A DNA stretch of 51,894 nucleotides from positions 1 to 51,894 of the forward strand of contig JBAMDO010000297.1 in assembly GCA_037074765.1 (NCBI GenBank). Reading direction: 5' to 3'. The notes under the pieces are model-generated. The model ran no database searches and had not been told where the DNA came from. It worked only from the letters and a program-made list of their open reading frames with translations. Below are positions 1 to 12,580 of this stretch, piece by piece. Origin of the DNA: Mansonella perstans. Its lineage: Eukaryota; Nematoda; Chromadorea; Rhabditida; Onchocercidae. The first letter of the stretch is position 1; the number at the start of each line of letters is the position of its first letter. The translations under genes and the position numbers were made by a program.

Positions 1-2290
1 TAAAACTTTTTAAAAGTTTTAAAAAAGGAAATCGATAATCCGTGCATTTCTTCATTTTTTCCTTAATTATTTTAAAAAATTTTTTGACGTTATCAATAAC
101 TATGTTGAAATACTTTAAAAACTAACTTTTTGGAATTAAAATAAAGTTTTATTGATTTGTGTTCTTTTTTAGGATATATTTAAATTTCGAAAAATCTATT
201 TAGCAAAAAAAAAAATCAATTAATTGTTTGCTAATTAATTCAAGGATAGCGGTATAGGTAGTAAGTTTTCAAATGTTCATTATATTCTTTTTATAAATTA
301 AACTGAGAAAAAAAAAACAAATGAGTAAATGTATGGTAATATTTCATAAAAAATTATTTGCAAAATTAATTTTTAACATTTTGCAATTATTTCAGTAATT
401 GATTAACTAATTGATTATTTGAGTAATCTTTTAATTCAATTTATTCATTTGATTGAATGGTTTGAGAAGGGAAACTTTTTCAGTCATAATAAAAAAAAAG
501 ATCGATTTATTTCCCTATATTGCTAAGAATTCCAACTTAAAATTGAATTAAAATGTATTTAATGAAAATTAATTTTATCTCTCTTTCTCTCTCTTCATCT
601 CACACATCTTCTCTTACCTAATTTCATTATCAGATCAAAATTGAAATGAATTTTAATCGTTCACTCAAAGATTTATCAAATCTTTTCATCAATGCCATTG
701 ACCCATCATGATCATCATCATTGGTTGATGACCGAGCTATTCAATAATCACTTTGGCTATTCAAATATTTAAAGATTTCCAGTTCAATTCATTGATTTAT
801 CACTAATAAATTATAATAATCAATAAAATGCATTGCTAAAATTGTTTTTTATTGTTTAAAACTTCCGGAAATTTCCAGAACAATTCAATTTTTCATTTTT
901 AATAGAAGAAAATTGTTTTTGTTGTATAAAATTATCCAGTAATTTATTCTTGGAAATTGAAAGACAATTAATTAAATTAAGAAAAAGTTTTAAAAAAAAT
1001 TATCTGTTCTTATCAGTATTGTCAGTTCAATAAAATTTATATGATAAAGTTAAAAGATACAATTTTGGGGTAACATTGATAAAGTATCCATTTGTATGGA
1101 AAACTTTAATTATTATAGGAATAATGATTTCTTTTTTCTTTGAATAACTTATTTTTTACAGCCATAAAATTATCATTAAAATGTTTAATTCACTTATCAT
1201 ATTCCAATGAATAAGTATTATTCATTATAACAATCATGATTATGCATTGATTATTATAATGCTACAACAATTATAATTATATGAAATTATATATTTGATT
1301 TAATTTTATAAGATTCCAAAGACTCCATGTTTACACATCTGTATGTGTATGTATTGTGTATTATTATAATAATGATAATTATTTGTTGTGATCAAATTTA
1401 TTAAGATAATAATGATGATGATTACATATTGTTATTAAATATATTCTGAAATGTTGTGTGTGCATGTGTGTGCGTATTGATCACTATAACTATCATGATT
1501 ATACATTATGATTGACTATATTTCCATATATGTGTTATATCACTGCGTTTAGTTCGCTATCACTATGACAATTACGATTATTTATTGTGATTAGTTGTAT
1601 TCTTGTCAATGTCACTACAATAAAGGTCGTCATGTATTATCATTTGTTTATGTGTATCGCTATCGCAATCATAATCACTTATGATGATTGAACTATATTC
1701 AATGTGCATGCACATTGATAGTAAAAATGATGATTATGTTAGTTGATAAATTATATTCCTGAATATAATGAGATGATAAGAAAACAGGATGATAGTGATA
1801 ATTATTACACATCACAGTGTATGGGCAAAAGTTTAATTGCATCGTTGGTTAAAATTAAAATAATAAATTACAGCTAACATATCAGTGATAATTTAGTATT
1901 TAAAAAGAAATTGTTGTAAACATAATTTTATTCGTTGAAATAATCATCATCGATTATCAGTTCACTTCACAAAATTTACAATCAAACTTTATCACAGCAG
2001 CATTCTTACAACTATCTTGAGAAAGGCAGTTAAAAATTTATTGCAAATATTTTATTAGCAAGAAATACGAATGGAAGTTAATAGCAAACAGGTGACCCAA
2101 AAAAAAGGAAATAAATAACCTTGCTTGTTGTCATCCTTTTCTTTCAGCTGAACAATTGTTTCATTCTAAGTTTTTTTTTTTTTAAGAAGATTTTAAAAAC
2201 ATAGGAGCAATTTCAATAAAGACTCTAAAAATTCATCGCAAATAAAAAGTGATGTAAATTCTGCAAGAAACGAATTATTTGGTTAGCCAT

Positions 2291-2460
2291 AAAATTAAAT
2301 TTGATAATTGAAAAAACGAATTTTTGTAATTGATAAAATTGAATTTGATAACCCGTAAGATTGAGTTTGATAAATGATAAGATCGAATTTGATAACTGAT
2401 AAAATTGAGGTTGATAAACTCTAAAATTGAATTTTATGATCAATAAAATTAAATCTGATG
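2291..2460. repeat. 22-bp degenerate minisatellite
   Basis: About seven units of GATAAAATTGAATTTGATAA, with spacings of 21-24 bp in the better-kept part (from about 2333) and a looser first unit. An open frame crossing it on the minus strand (I/KFN/QFYQL repeats) is a by-product of the repeat, not a gene. Confidence 0.85.
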
Positions 2461-2635
2461 TACAAAGATAACGTAGTTATACAAAAAAATTCATAAATCA
2501 TCTCTCATATTTCCACATAAAACAATCATCAAAAATTGATTACAAATCGAAAACATAAATTAAAGATAGGAATTTTAAAGTGATGCGAAACTAGAATGAC
2601 AAATAACTATGTGCGGAATTATATGATGGAAAAAA

Positions 2636-2650
2636 TCCGGACAGTCCGGA
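2636..2650. repeat. GC-rich perfect palindrome TCCGGAC-A-GTCCGGA
   Basis: Seven-base perfect arms around a single A, in a locally GC-richer stretch (2610-2680). Short, but G/C-containing arms of this length are rare in this background. It could be a dimeric protein-binding site; no gene is near. Confidence 0.55.
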
Positions 2651-3964
2651 CCTATAAATCCAGAAATGGGGACATTATATAAAGAAATAATTGGAATGTA
2701 ACTTTATATTTATTTCATGCCAACAACAAAGCTATCAACTAATAAGTGATATTATTATTTATTGTAATATGCAAAAAATTTTATTTTAAATTTAAAAAAA
2801 AAGTTTCATTTTGTAACTTTTCAATAATTTAAATGATTTTACTTTCTTTTTTTCCGTTCATTGTAAAATAAATCGTCGGCTCCTTTCTCCTTTTCTTTTT
2901 CTTCTTTGCGCCCATATTAAATCACATTAAAATAAACAATGCTGCTGCTACTGTTGCACGATTATTTCTATAGAAACATCAATTTGGATGTTAATTGAAC
3001 GTTTGAAATTTAAATTCTTAACTTCTTTCGTTTTGATTTTTTTTTTTTGTAAAATTCCGAAAGGACTACCACTGCAACAGTAATTTATTGGTATTTTAAT
3101 TGAGAGCAAGTTAATTTAAATTAAATTTTTAACGCATTTATACATAAGTTCAAAGGGTAATAGTAGTAGTATGTATTACAAACAATGCCAAGAATTTGAT
3201 CGCCAATTTGCCATGTATCCTTTTTTCTTGTTTAGTTATTCAAATTATTTTCGATGAAAGTTTTTTCTTGAATTTCAGAAAACAAAGAAGAAAACGGAAA
3301 ATCTTCCTTAATGCATTCAACAATTAACATTTTCTTTTTCACATAAATAATTTACATTTGAAAATGAAGTCAACAACAAAAAAAAACAAAAACATTATCG
3401 AAAACAAATTATTGAAAAATTTCTTTCCATACTATTGTTGACAATTGAATTGGTAAAGTTGGAAAATATTTGTTTTTAAAATTTTTAGAAAAAAATTTTT
3501 AAATTTGTTAAAAATTTAAACGAACTTCGCACACACACACATATGTATATATGTTCAAGTACCCTTATTTGCGATAATAATAAACACATTCAAATTTCTA
3601 CACTCCTTAAAAAACTTCCGAAAAAATAAACTGTTTCATTTCTTATTTGTTCTTTTTTCGAATTCAAAAATATTTTTTACATAAAGAGTGGATCAAAATG
3701 TTTGAAAAAATTTCAAATAATGAAGTATTTTAAAATAATAAAACTCAAAGTGAATCAATTTTTTCCTAATAATTCAATTTAATCTCCTTAATTTGCAATA
3801 AGTTCAATTTTTTGTACGAAATAATAATTAATTGGAAATTGGAAACTCAGTAAAATAATTACTATTAATAAACCTTAGTCAAAAAAAATTTTTTTTTCCA
3901 TTATCATTATTTTGGCCTAAAAAATTTCGAGCGTAGAAAATTATTTTACTAGCTGATAACTAAT

Positions 3965-4121
3965 CACCATCATCATCATCATTATCATCATTGTCATCGT
4001 CACCATTATCATCATCATGATCATCATTGTTATCATCATCATCGTCATCATCATTCCCATCATCATTATCATCAAAAAAATATATTATCACCGTTATCTC
4101 ATCATCGTCGCTTCATCATCA
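3965..4121. repeat. Imperfect (ATC)n tract
   Basis: ATCATC interrupted by ATT, GTC and ACC triplets over more than 150 bp, breaking up after 4073. A similar tract of the same strand sense is at 43341-43461. Confidence 0.9.
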
Positions 4122-7100
4122 CTCAAATCTAATCAGCATTTTTAGAATTTCTCAAATTCTCTTTTTTGCTTTTTTTTTTTGCCATTAACAAATGCTTTTC
4201 CGGAAATATCAGATGAGTGATGTAAAATTAAAAATTGTTCAAAAATAATTACAATTAAAGTGCAAGAATTGACTTCATTGCTTAAATCTTCTGAGAGTTG
4301 AAATATTCTCTCGCATTTTGAATTTTCAATTTCAATTGCAATTATCAATGACAAATTTGAAAATTTCAAATTTCACAATGGATTACTTTTCAAAGAAAGT
4401 TTTTAAGGAAAAAAAAAAACTTTTCTGCTTGTTTGACTTTGTTTGCTTTTTTGTAAATTCCTTTTCGGACAATTCATTATATCATATTATTATCAATTTT
4501 AAATTGCAAATTATTACATTGCTTTCTTAATTACTGCTATTTTGGCTTGTCGTGACAAAAAATTCCAGAAATTAATAGTTCTGCCCAAAATAATTTCAAA
4601 GCCTTAAAAAATTTGAAAAATTTGATTTTTTTCATTCTCTCAAAATGAAACGATCACTCTGTGCAGATATATAATTTGCATACTTGAAAAAGAAAAAAAA
4701 GATTTTTTTTCAATTTTTTATTTCATTTTTCTCTGCTAAAATTTATTGTTGGAATTTAGCAAAATTTTTTGATTTTAAATTTTATGTGAATTCAGAAGTT
4801 TTTTTTGTTTTTAAAACAATGCAAACAACATTTTTCGAACATTTTTCAAATTAAATATAATACATGCATTAAACGCGGAAAAAAACTTAAACTATTTTTA
4901 AAATTAAAATTTGAAAATTTTTTCTTTTTTTCCTTTCAAAAATTCAAATAAAATAAAAAAATAAAAGTTGAAAAGTCTCAACCTTTTTTTATTTATCTTA
5001 AATAAAAGCAAATATTTGTGTGAATTTTATTTCTCCATTTAACAAGTAAAATTTAAATCATGGAAACGAATGATCGCGCTAATTGCTTATTCATATGTAA
5101 ACAATTTTATGCGGCCACTTTAATTTCATATAAAATGTCCTTCAGTTTTGCAAATTGTGAAAATTACATAGTTGAAATAAATTTTTGAAAAATTTTCAAA
5201 ATCCTCTCTTCAAATTCAACCAACCAGGCATTTTGAACACTTGCCTAAAACACCATATTTTTATGGATGAATAAATTCTGAAATATACATATATATGTAT
5301 TCACGCTGAAATTTGTCTTAATGCAAATTCCTAGGTGATGAGAAATTTTTACTGAGAAAAAAATTTCTATGAAAAGAAAAAACTCTATAATTGTGTAATT
5401 TGATACTATGGAAAAAAAATTAATTGACACAAAAATTATAATTTTAAATTATCTTACTTAAAAAAGTCCCTAAATTAATTATCATTTAATAATAAATAGT
5501 TGAATTTGTAATTTAGATATGAGAAATTTCACATCATTAAATATGAGATAAAAAATGAGATCAAAGTTTAAATCAATTTTTAAAAATTTTTATCTTTCAA
5601 CATCATCATCTTCTTTCCGGTTAAAATTTTGAATTTTTAAAATTTTAAAACTTTTATAAAAATGAAAAAGTTTAAAAAAAACAAAGATCAATGATCAACG
5701 AGTAATTGTTACTTTAATGCTTTACATTTTTCCGATTTGAAATAAATCAATGATTATTTGAAATGTGTTAATTGGCATCAAATGCAAACAAATGTAAATT
5801 ATTTACTTTCTTTTTATTTTTAATGTTAATTTTATTTATCGCTTCGATAGCAATAAAAAAGAAATTGAAAAAAATTTTTAATTACCAAATTTAGCAAAAC
5901 TTTATGAAAAATGTTTTTTGCAAACTGTCAAAAGCAGTTAAATTTTAATTATTAATAATTCAGATTGAACGGTTAATGAGAGCATTAAAATAATCCATAA
6001 AAGAAAAGTTAATTCTAGATAGCATAGATGCTACTGAAATAACTTTTTAAAGTAATTGTCAGCATTTAGCAAAATTCTTTAAAAAAAGTAAATTTTTGAC
6101 AGTTGTTGTCACAACCAACAAGTTTTAAACCATATTGCGAATAATTTAAATTGCAATTAATCGAACATTTAATTTAATTCAATAAAAAAAAACAACTTTT
6201 TGAACTATAAAATGAAGCAGTAAAACAGTAAACAAATCAGTTGTTTCTTTTTTCCATTATTTTGATAAAATAAAATTTTTAAAAATTATTTATATCTTCA
6301 ATAATAAGACTTCAAATGAAATTAAAATATCAATTCAATTTTTTCTTTCGGTTTTTTTTTTCATTTTCTCTTTTGTGTTTTGCTGGCTTTTTTTCGGCTC
6401 TTTTAATGAAAAAAACTTTAAGCAAATGTTTTACAAAAGCGTTTTTGCTTTATTGAGCTTAAAAAAAACAGCCGAGAAAATTTTTGAAAAAGAAAAATTA
6501 AAACCTAAAAAATAAAAAATTAAAACTAAAATTAATCAAAATTAATTATAAGTTAATAGTGATTTACAGCAGCAATTAATCAATCGTTTATTGCAAACAT
6601 TTATTAAAATTATCATCTCATTATCCATTATCATTATCAATCATCCATCATTTATCTCATTTATAAAAAATTAAAGATTTCTAGGAAAAAATAATAAATT
6701 AAACTTTTTTATAAGCTTCAGTAAGAAATTTATATCGATATGTATGTAATGAGAAATTTCATAAAAATGAAATGAACTTTTGGAATGGATAATAATAAAT
6801 GGATAATCCATAGCAATTTTATTATCCATCATAAATAATGAAAAATGCAAAAATCATTTTTGGAAGCTAATTAATTATGTCTTACAGATAAATGCAAAAG
6901 GTATAGTTATGAGCCAAGTATTGGCTAAACAATATCAATTGACAATGAAGCCAATTTTCAAGAGAATATGAACAATAAATTTTGAGCCAATTTCAAATCA
7001 AAACTTACGTGGGACAATCAAAAGCAAGCCAAAGTTAATAACAATAATTTCTTCCACAAACAAAAAAAACGAAAAAATTACTTGCTAATATATTATCCTA

Positions 7101-8660
7101 AATATTTTATTCACTAAGAACAAAAATAACGTTATGCAAAAAAAAACTTATTTATTCTGCTGACCTTGCTAAGATTACTTTTTTTACTTAACATGAGCAA
7201 AAAACAAAAGAAACTAATTAATTAAATAAGTAATTAAAACTGTGACACTGATTCCGAGCTAAATGCAACATTATTATCAAAATGATAATTTCTTCCAAAA
7301 AAGAAAAAAACAAAAGCAAAAAATATTACAGCAATAAGTTCTTATTAAATTTTGCTTTAATTAATTAGAAATTTTTAAAAAGAGAATACTTGTTTTATAC
7401 TTGCTATTCTGTGCTTGTTTATTAATTCACACAAAAAAGTCCATTGTCAAAACTAATTAACTATATCTAGGACAAAAAGGCATAGCATAGGATAACATGC
7501 ACACAATAAAAATCAAGACAAAATTATTGCGCTAATTTTTTAGTTCAAGTATAAAATATTAAAAGTAATAATTATTGGGCTTGATTTATTATCAAAAAAT
7601 TATCGACTTATTGACTAACCATCAAAAAAATAAATAAATAATTAATTAATTTTTGTTTACTTATATTCACTCTGAAATGGTATCAAATAAATTCTGAAAT
7701 AGCACATGTGAATTTTATTTATAATTTTGCTGTTTCAAAATTAGTGGAGAAAAATTTACGCTGTATGAAACAAAAGTGACATATTGTTAATTTACGACAA
7801 GAGTAAATGATTTTAAAAAATGAAATGATTTTTCAAAACTTTTTTAAGCCTTTTTTTCAAAAAAAATTTTTTTTTAAAATTTACTGAACCCCTTTCATTT
7901 TTTATTAAAATTTACTTATTTCCTCAATTAATTACTTATTTTAGAAATGATATTCCAATTTCATTTTTCGCTTTACACCAAAAATAATTTTAAGTAATTT
8001 TAATTTTCTGTTTTAATTACTTCATAAAAAAAGAAAATAAAATTGTCGAAAAAAATTCCACCTCTTTTACCATAAATTTTTCTTCTTCAAAAATTAAAGA
8101 ATTATTTTTTGCTAAAATTTTTACTTATTCATAATAAAATTAAATAAATATTAAAGAAGGAAAACAGGAAAAAGTTATTGAATGGAAGAAGAAAAATGTT
8201 TGTTTCATTGATAGTTGGCATTTTAAAATTTTTTTAATTTTCTTAAAAGTTTTAAAATACGGAAATAACAAATTCAAAATCATTTTTCCCTTCGAACTCG
8301 TTTGCAAGGATTCTATTTCTGTTTCTAAATATTTTTATTTTTTTAAAGAAAAAGAGAAGGATATGAAAATGATATGTATTTTGTCCTTCGACCTCAAATC
8401 TTGCTCATATTTATGTACGATTTAATCAATTAGAGCACACACTGGGTAGATCTATCATTGATAAATGTATGATTTAATTAAGTGTGCAATTTAAATTTTA
8501 AACCACAATTTAAAACAAAATTAATGCTTAGTTGATTCGTTCAAAAATTCAGCAAAAAATAAACAATGTTTAATTTCAATTACACTCAGTTAATGAATCA
8601 ATTAATAAAATCAAAAGAACTATTTTTTTTTTTTTTTTTTTGTTAAAAATGAATGATTTT

Positions 8661-8724
8661 TGAAATGAAGTGAAATAAAATGAAATGAAATGAAGTGAAA
8701 TGAAATGAAATGAAATGAAATGGA
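8661..8724. repeat. (GAAAT)n pentanucleotide array
   Basis: About twelve GAAAT/GAAGT units just after a T run at 8622-8641. Confidence 0.9.
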
Positions 8725-8872
8725 ATCATTAAAAATCTCTATCACAGTGTAATCAAATTAAATTTATAGTTTTAAAAAATGCAAAAAATTAAATGAAAAA
8801 ATAATCAAACGAAAAAATTAATTAAATAAATTAAATCGATATTTAAATATTTGAAAAGAAAAAGAAAAATAC

Positions 8873-8923
8873 CTCACGTTTAGCGCAAATGTACCATTGA
8901 ATAGCATGATTGGGCGCATTCAT
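8873..8923 (-). CDS. Candidate coding exon A (possible first exon)
   Basis: A GC-richer patch in AT-rich DNA. On the minus strand a TTATTAG acceptor is followed by G and then an ATG; 17 codons (MNAPNHAIQWYICAKRE) run to a GTATTT donor in phase 0. The acceptor one base before the ATG would suit a spliced-leader site. I do not recognise the peptide, and no downstream partner exon is visible toward position 1, so the rest of the gene would lie outside the window. Confidence 0.25.
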
Positions 8924-9094
8924 CCTAATAATTATTACTAACCACTACATTCCACTCTTACATTTATGTATTGATAAATTTTCATCGTATTGGATTGTAT
9001 TTGGAAGAGTTATTCAATGTTGCAAAGGAGATCGTTGAAATGGCAGAGAAAAGTTGACAATGAAACTTGTTTCAAATGAATCTTGTACTCTTAC

Positions 9095-9148
9095 CACCTT
9101 GCGGCACAAATACGCACAAGTTGGTAAATATGATTTGTCATTTGCCAT
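9095..9148 (-). CDS. Candidate coding exon B (possible alternative first exon)
   Basis: About 170 bp upstream of candidate exon A on the same strand, an ATG opens 18 codons (MANDKSYLPTCAYLCRKV) ending at GTAAGA, a strong donor, again in phase 0. If joined to exon A's acceptor it reads DECAQSC... and hits a stop after 13 codons, so A and B would have to be alternatives, not neighbours. Only composition, start, donor and phase support it. Confidence 0.22.
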
Positions 9149-9476
9149 TTGTAAAAGTTTTACCTGATTCTAGCTAAACGAAAATATGAAAATCTGAAGA
9201 ATAAAACGGGGAAATGCGCAAAATAGAACCTGATCGAATTTGATTTTTTCGAATGAATATTAAAGTGAAATTAAAGAAAAACGAAATAATAAAATAAATG
9301 TGAAAATTTATTTTTTAATTTTTTTTAAATATTATTTTAAAAAAAAAATCAAGAACTTTTCACTTTGTTTATCATTGCATCACATATCTCTATGAATCTT
9401 TCAATTTTTTTAAAATTTCTTCCCTTCAACCATTTTTAAAATTATTTGCACCAAATTTTTAATTTTCATAAAAAAC

Positions 9477-9511
9477 GCAAACAAACAAACAAATAAACAA
9501 ACAAACAAACA
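9477..9511. repeat. (CAAA)n microsatellite
   Basis: Eight or nine CAAA units with one T variant. Confidence 0.9.
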
Positions 9512-11394
9512 GCAAAACATGAAAAATAATAAAATATTTATTTCTGTGAATGAATCTTTTTTTTTCACAATAAAAATGAATATAATGGGATATTTATCCA
9601 GATTACAGTAGTGGGAAATTGTTGTACAAATAATCCCCATTCAGAGATTTTTACTGCATATCATAAATAGGTCTTGCAATGGAACTAGTTAATTGGTTGT
9701 GTGAAATTTTAAATTATTCAAAACGATTACACGTTCCGGAAGAAAAATTAGAACACATCAATTCTCATTTATAATCTATAAAATTATTTTTGATTCTAAA
9801 TTATTGTATGTATAGGGCAGCAGTGGTAGTAGCAATAGTAGTAGGATAGCAGTAGTAGTAGTAGAAATATTGTTAAAAAGAAAGAAATTTGCAAAAAAAA
9901 AAGTCAAAATTCCGATATCTTTTTGAATCCCGATATATGCTAGCCTTTTTTCTCCCCTGCAATCTTTTTTTTGGCAAGATAATAATTAATTATCTAATTA
10001 CTAAATTGCTCTAATACTTCATTTACAAAAAAAAAATTCATTAAATGATAGATTCATTCATTCAGACACTAATCTATTCAATTCAAACTGAATTTCGATC
10101 TTTTTTTAAATCTATCAAATTGTTTAAATTTAATCTTTTCATTAATTCTTTTTTAACACTTTTGTGGCTTTTTTATCATTTTAAAATTTGTTCGAGAAAT
10201 CAATTGGATTAAAGTAAAGAGAAAGAAATCCTTTCAACCATGAACAAATATTTTGACACAAAGATAAACTAATTAATTAATTAACTACTTTCAATGATTG
10301 TCTTAATTATCATTTCAATGGTTTTTTTTTCCAACGATGAAAATGAATTTATAATTGATTTCTTTAAAATCATACATAAACTTTAATGTTTCAGCAGCAA
10401 AAAAAGTTCAAAATGTTACACTGTTGTCAAATTTAATCCTCTAAATTTATCACCAACAGTTTAATTAATTAATTAAATAAAAAAAACAGAATGTTCGCTC
10501 TGTTACAAAGTCTTATCCTTTCTTCTCTATCTCTCTACCTTTCCCTCTCTTTCTCCATCCCTCGCTTCCTTTTGTGAATAAAATTATTAAATAAAGTTTA
10601 TGGCATGAAAAAAATTTATTAAATACTCATTAAAATTCATTTGAAAATCGAAAAATTTTCCCTTTCAAATCACTCATCGTTAATTTTAATCCAAGCGAAA
10701 TTGAAATTTCAATTTCATACTAATCGACTTATATTTGTACAAAAATTGAATTCAAAATATTAGGCAATATGAATTTACTCTTAAATAACAATTAAAAATA
10801 ATAAAATTATTATTTTCTTCACTACAAAAAAAAAGAAAAAAATTAGCCAATTAATTACAATTAATAAAAATTGAAATCAATGAAAAATTTTTATCAATAA
10901 AATAAAAATCAATAGAAAAAAACTAACATTTGTAAAATTTGTTCGCTTGAAAAGTGTCCTTATCCAACGTGATTTACGTAATAAATTACACAGAAAATTT
11001 TGACGTAAAATTGTTTTCCGTTCCAAATGATATTTTTCCGTTCTTGCTGTATCATTTAAACAATTTGAACTTTGCTTATTACCCATTTCGGAAGAAAAAG
11101 GAAATTAATGCAGAAAAAACAAACAATTTCCAAAAATTTCCAGAAATTCTTAGCAAAATTAGAAATTTTTGCTAAATATACAAGTTGAAAATTTTTGCAG
11201 TAGTAATAAAATTAAAATAAGATGAGTTTTTAGCACGATGAAATAATCCATTGAAAATCTGAAATAAAACAAAATTTTTATTGTTAATTTTATTTTATGT
11301 TTTTCACTTCAACTTTTAGAAAATACGATAATAAAGAACATTCTATAACAATGATAATAAATAAGAAAAGATCGAACTATACAGAATACATACA

Positions 11395-11396
<2 letters not shown>

Positions 11397-11443
<47 letters not shown>

Positions 11444-11449
11444 ATATAA
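11397..11449. repeat. (AT)n microsatellite
   Basis: AT dinucleotides over about 50 bp with one TTT interruption near 11430. Confidence 0.95.
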
Positions 11450-11526
11450 CAAATTAAAGTGATAAATTTTTCAGGATGAAAATTTGATTGGAAAAAGTAA
11501 AAAATTGATAATAGAAACACTTTGGA

Positions 11527-11936
11527 TATTTTAAATAATGATAATGATAGTGATAATTATAACGATAGTGACAATAATAATAATATTAACAATAACAACA
11601 ATAAAGATAACAATAAATAACAATAATAATACTAATGATAATAGTGATAATATAATAGTAATATATCCATCATTTTATGCAATTCATAGCTAAGCTGAAC
11701 TTTCAAGGTGTAACTTTTAAAACTTTGTTTACTTTCTTGTCATTTATTTTTTTTCTTTTGTTTTATTTATCCCGAAATGATAAGAATAATAGCGAAATTG
11801 GTAATAAATTAGTAATAGTAGCAGCAGTGATAGCAGTAGTAGTAGTAGTAGTAGTAGTAGTGATCATCATGGGTCATGGTAGTAAATATTAGCAGTAGTG
11901 GTAGTTGCAGTAGTAAGTGGCAGTAGTAATAATAAT
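11527..11936. repeat. (AAT/GAT)n followed by (GTA)n trinucleotide tracts
   Basis: From 11527 to about 11662, AATAATGATAGTGAT-like triplets; from about 11809 to 11936, GTA/GCA triplets. They are separated by about 150 bp of ordinary AT-rich DNA. More GTA triplets occur at 12293-12321, 14300-14350 and 9818-9867. Confidence 0.85.
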
Positions 11937-12477
11937 GACCAGTGGCAATGGAACAGGTTCAAAAGGATTTTGTTGCTGGCTGGTCGATGAATAATAATAA
12001 TATGGCACAGATGATGTCAGTTAGCAATGTTGATGATGAGTGATGATATGATATGATAGTGATAAATGAAAGGGAAAGAAAGGAGGGAAAAATGATGAGG
12101 AATGGAGGAATGCTGCGACTGTTCAAAATGATTTTAATGCGAATACTTGAGTTTGAATTGAAATGAATTGCAAGAAAACTGATTTGTCTTTCTCAAAGCA
12201 CTCTCGCATGTACCCATACCCATTCAATACACTCCCCCGTTTAACTGTACCCCGAGGAATATGAGAGAGGTCGATGAGGTATTTACCTAAATAGTAGTAG
12301 TAGTAGTAGTTAGTAGTGGTAGAGTTGCCTGGATGAATGAATTCGTGATTCTTTTTCTTGAAATTAGGCAAATACAACATTAATACAGGACAGTAAGGAT
12401 ACATACCCACATACATATACAATCATCTACAATAACTGTAATGTTTTGTAATCAGGCAATTAAAGCATTCGTGTAAA

Positions 12478-12531
12478 GGCATACACATACATACACACAC
12501 ATGCAAACATACAAACATACATACTCACATA

Positions 12532-12578
<47 letters not shown>
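12478..12578. repeat. (CA)n microsatellite with CATA variants
   Basis: Begins as CATACA/CAAACATA units and becomes a pure CA run of about 20 units at 12538-12578. Confidence 0.95.

Positions 12579-12580
<2 letters not shown>

Larger units (their letters stand above)
1..8872. other. Gene-poor AT-rich DNA, left flank
   Basis: No reading frame here has coding-like composition. The stretch is dominated by A/T runs, TTAATTAA-like strings and (ATC)/(AAT) derivatives. Separate entries cover the 22-bp minisatellite at 2291-2460, the ATC tract at 3965-4121 and the GAAAT array at 8661-8724. Short CA runs lie at 3530-3541. Confidence 0.6.

Noticed and set aside
2225..2443. Minus-strand frame with repeated IKFNF/QFYQL peptides
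   Set aside because: It is the 22-bp minisatellite read in one frame.
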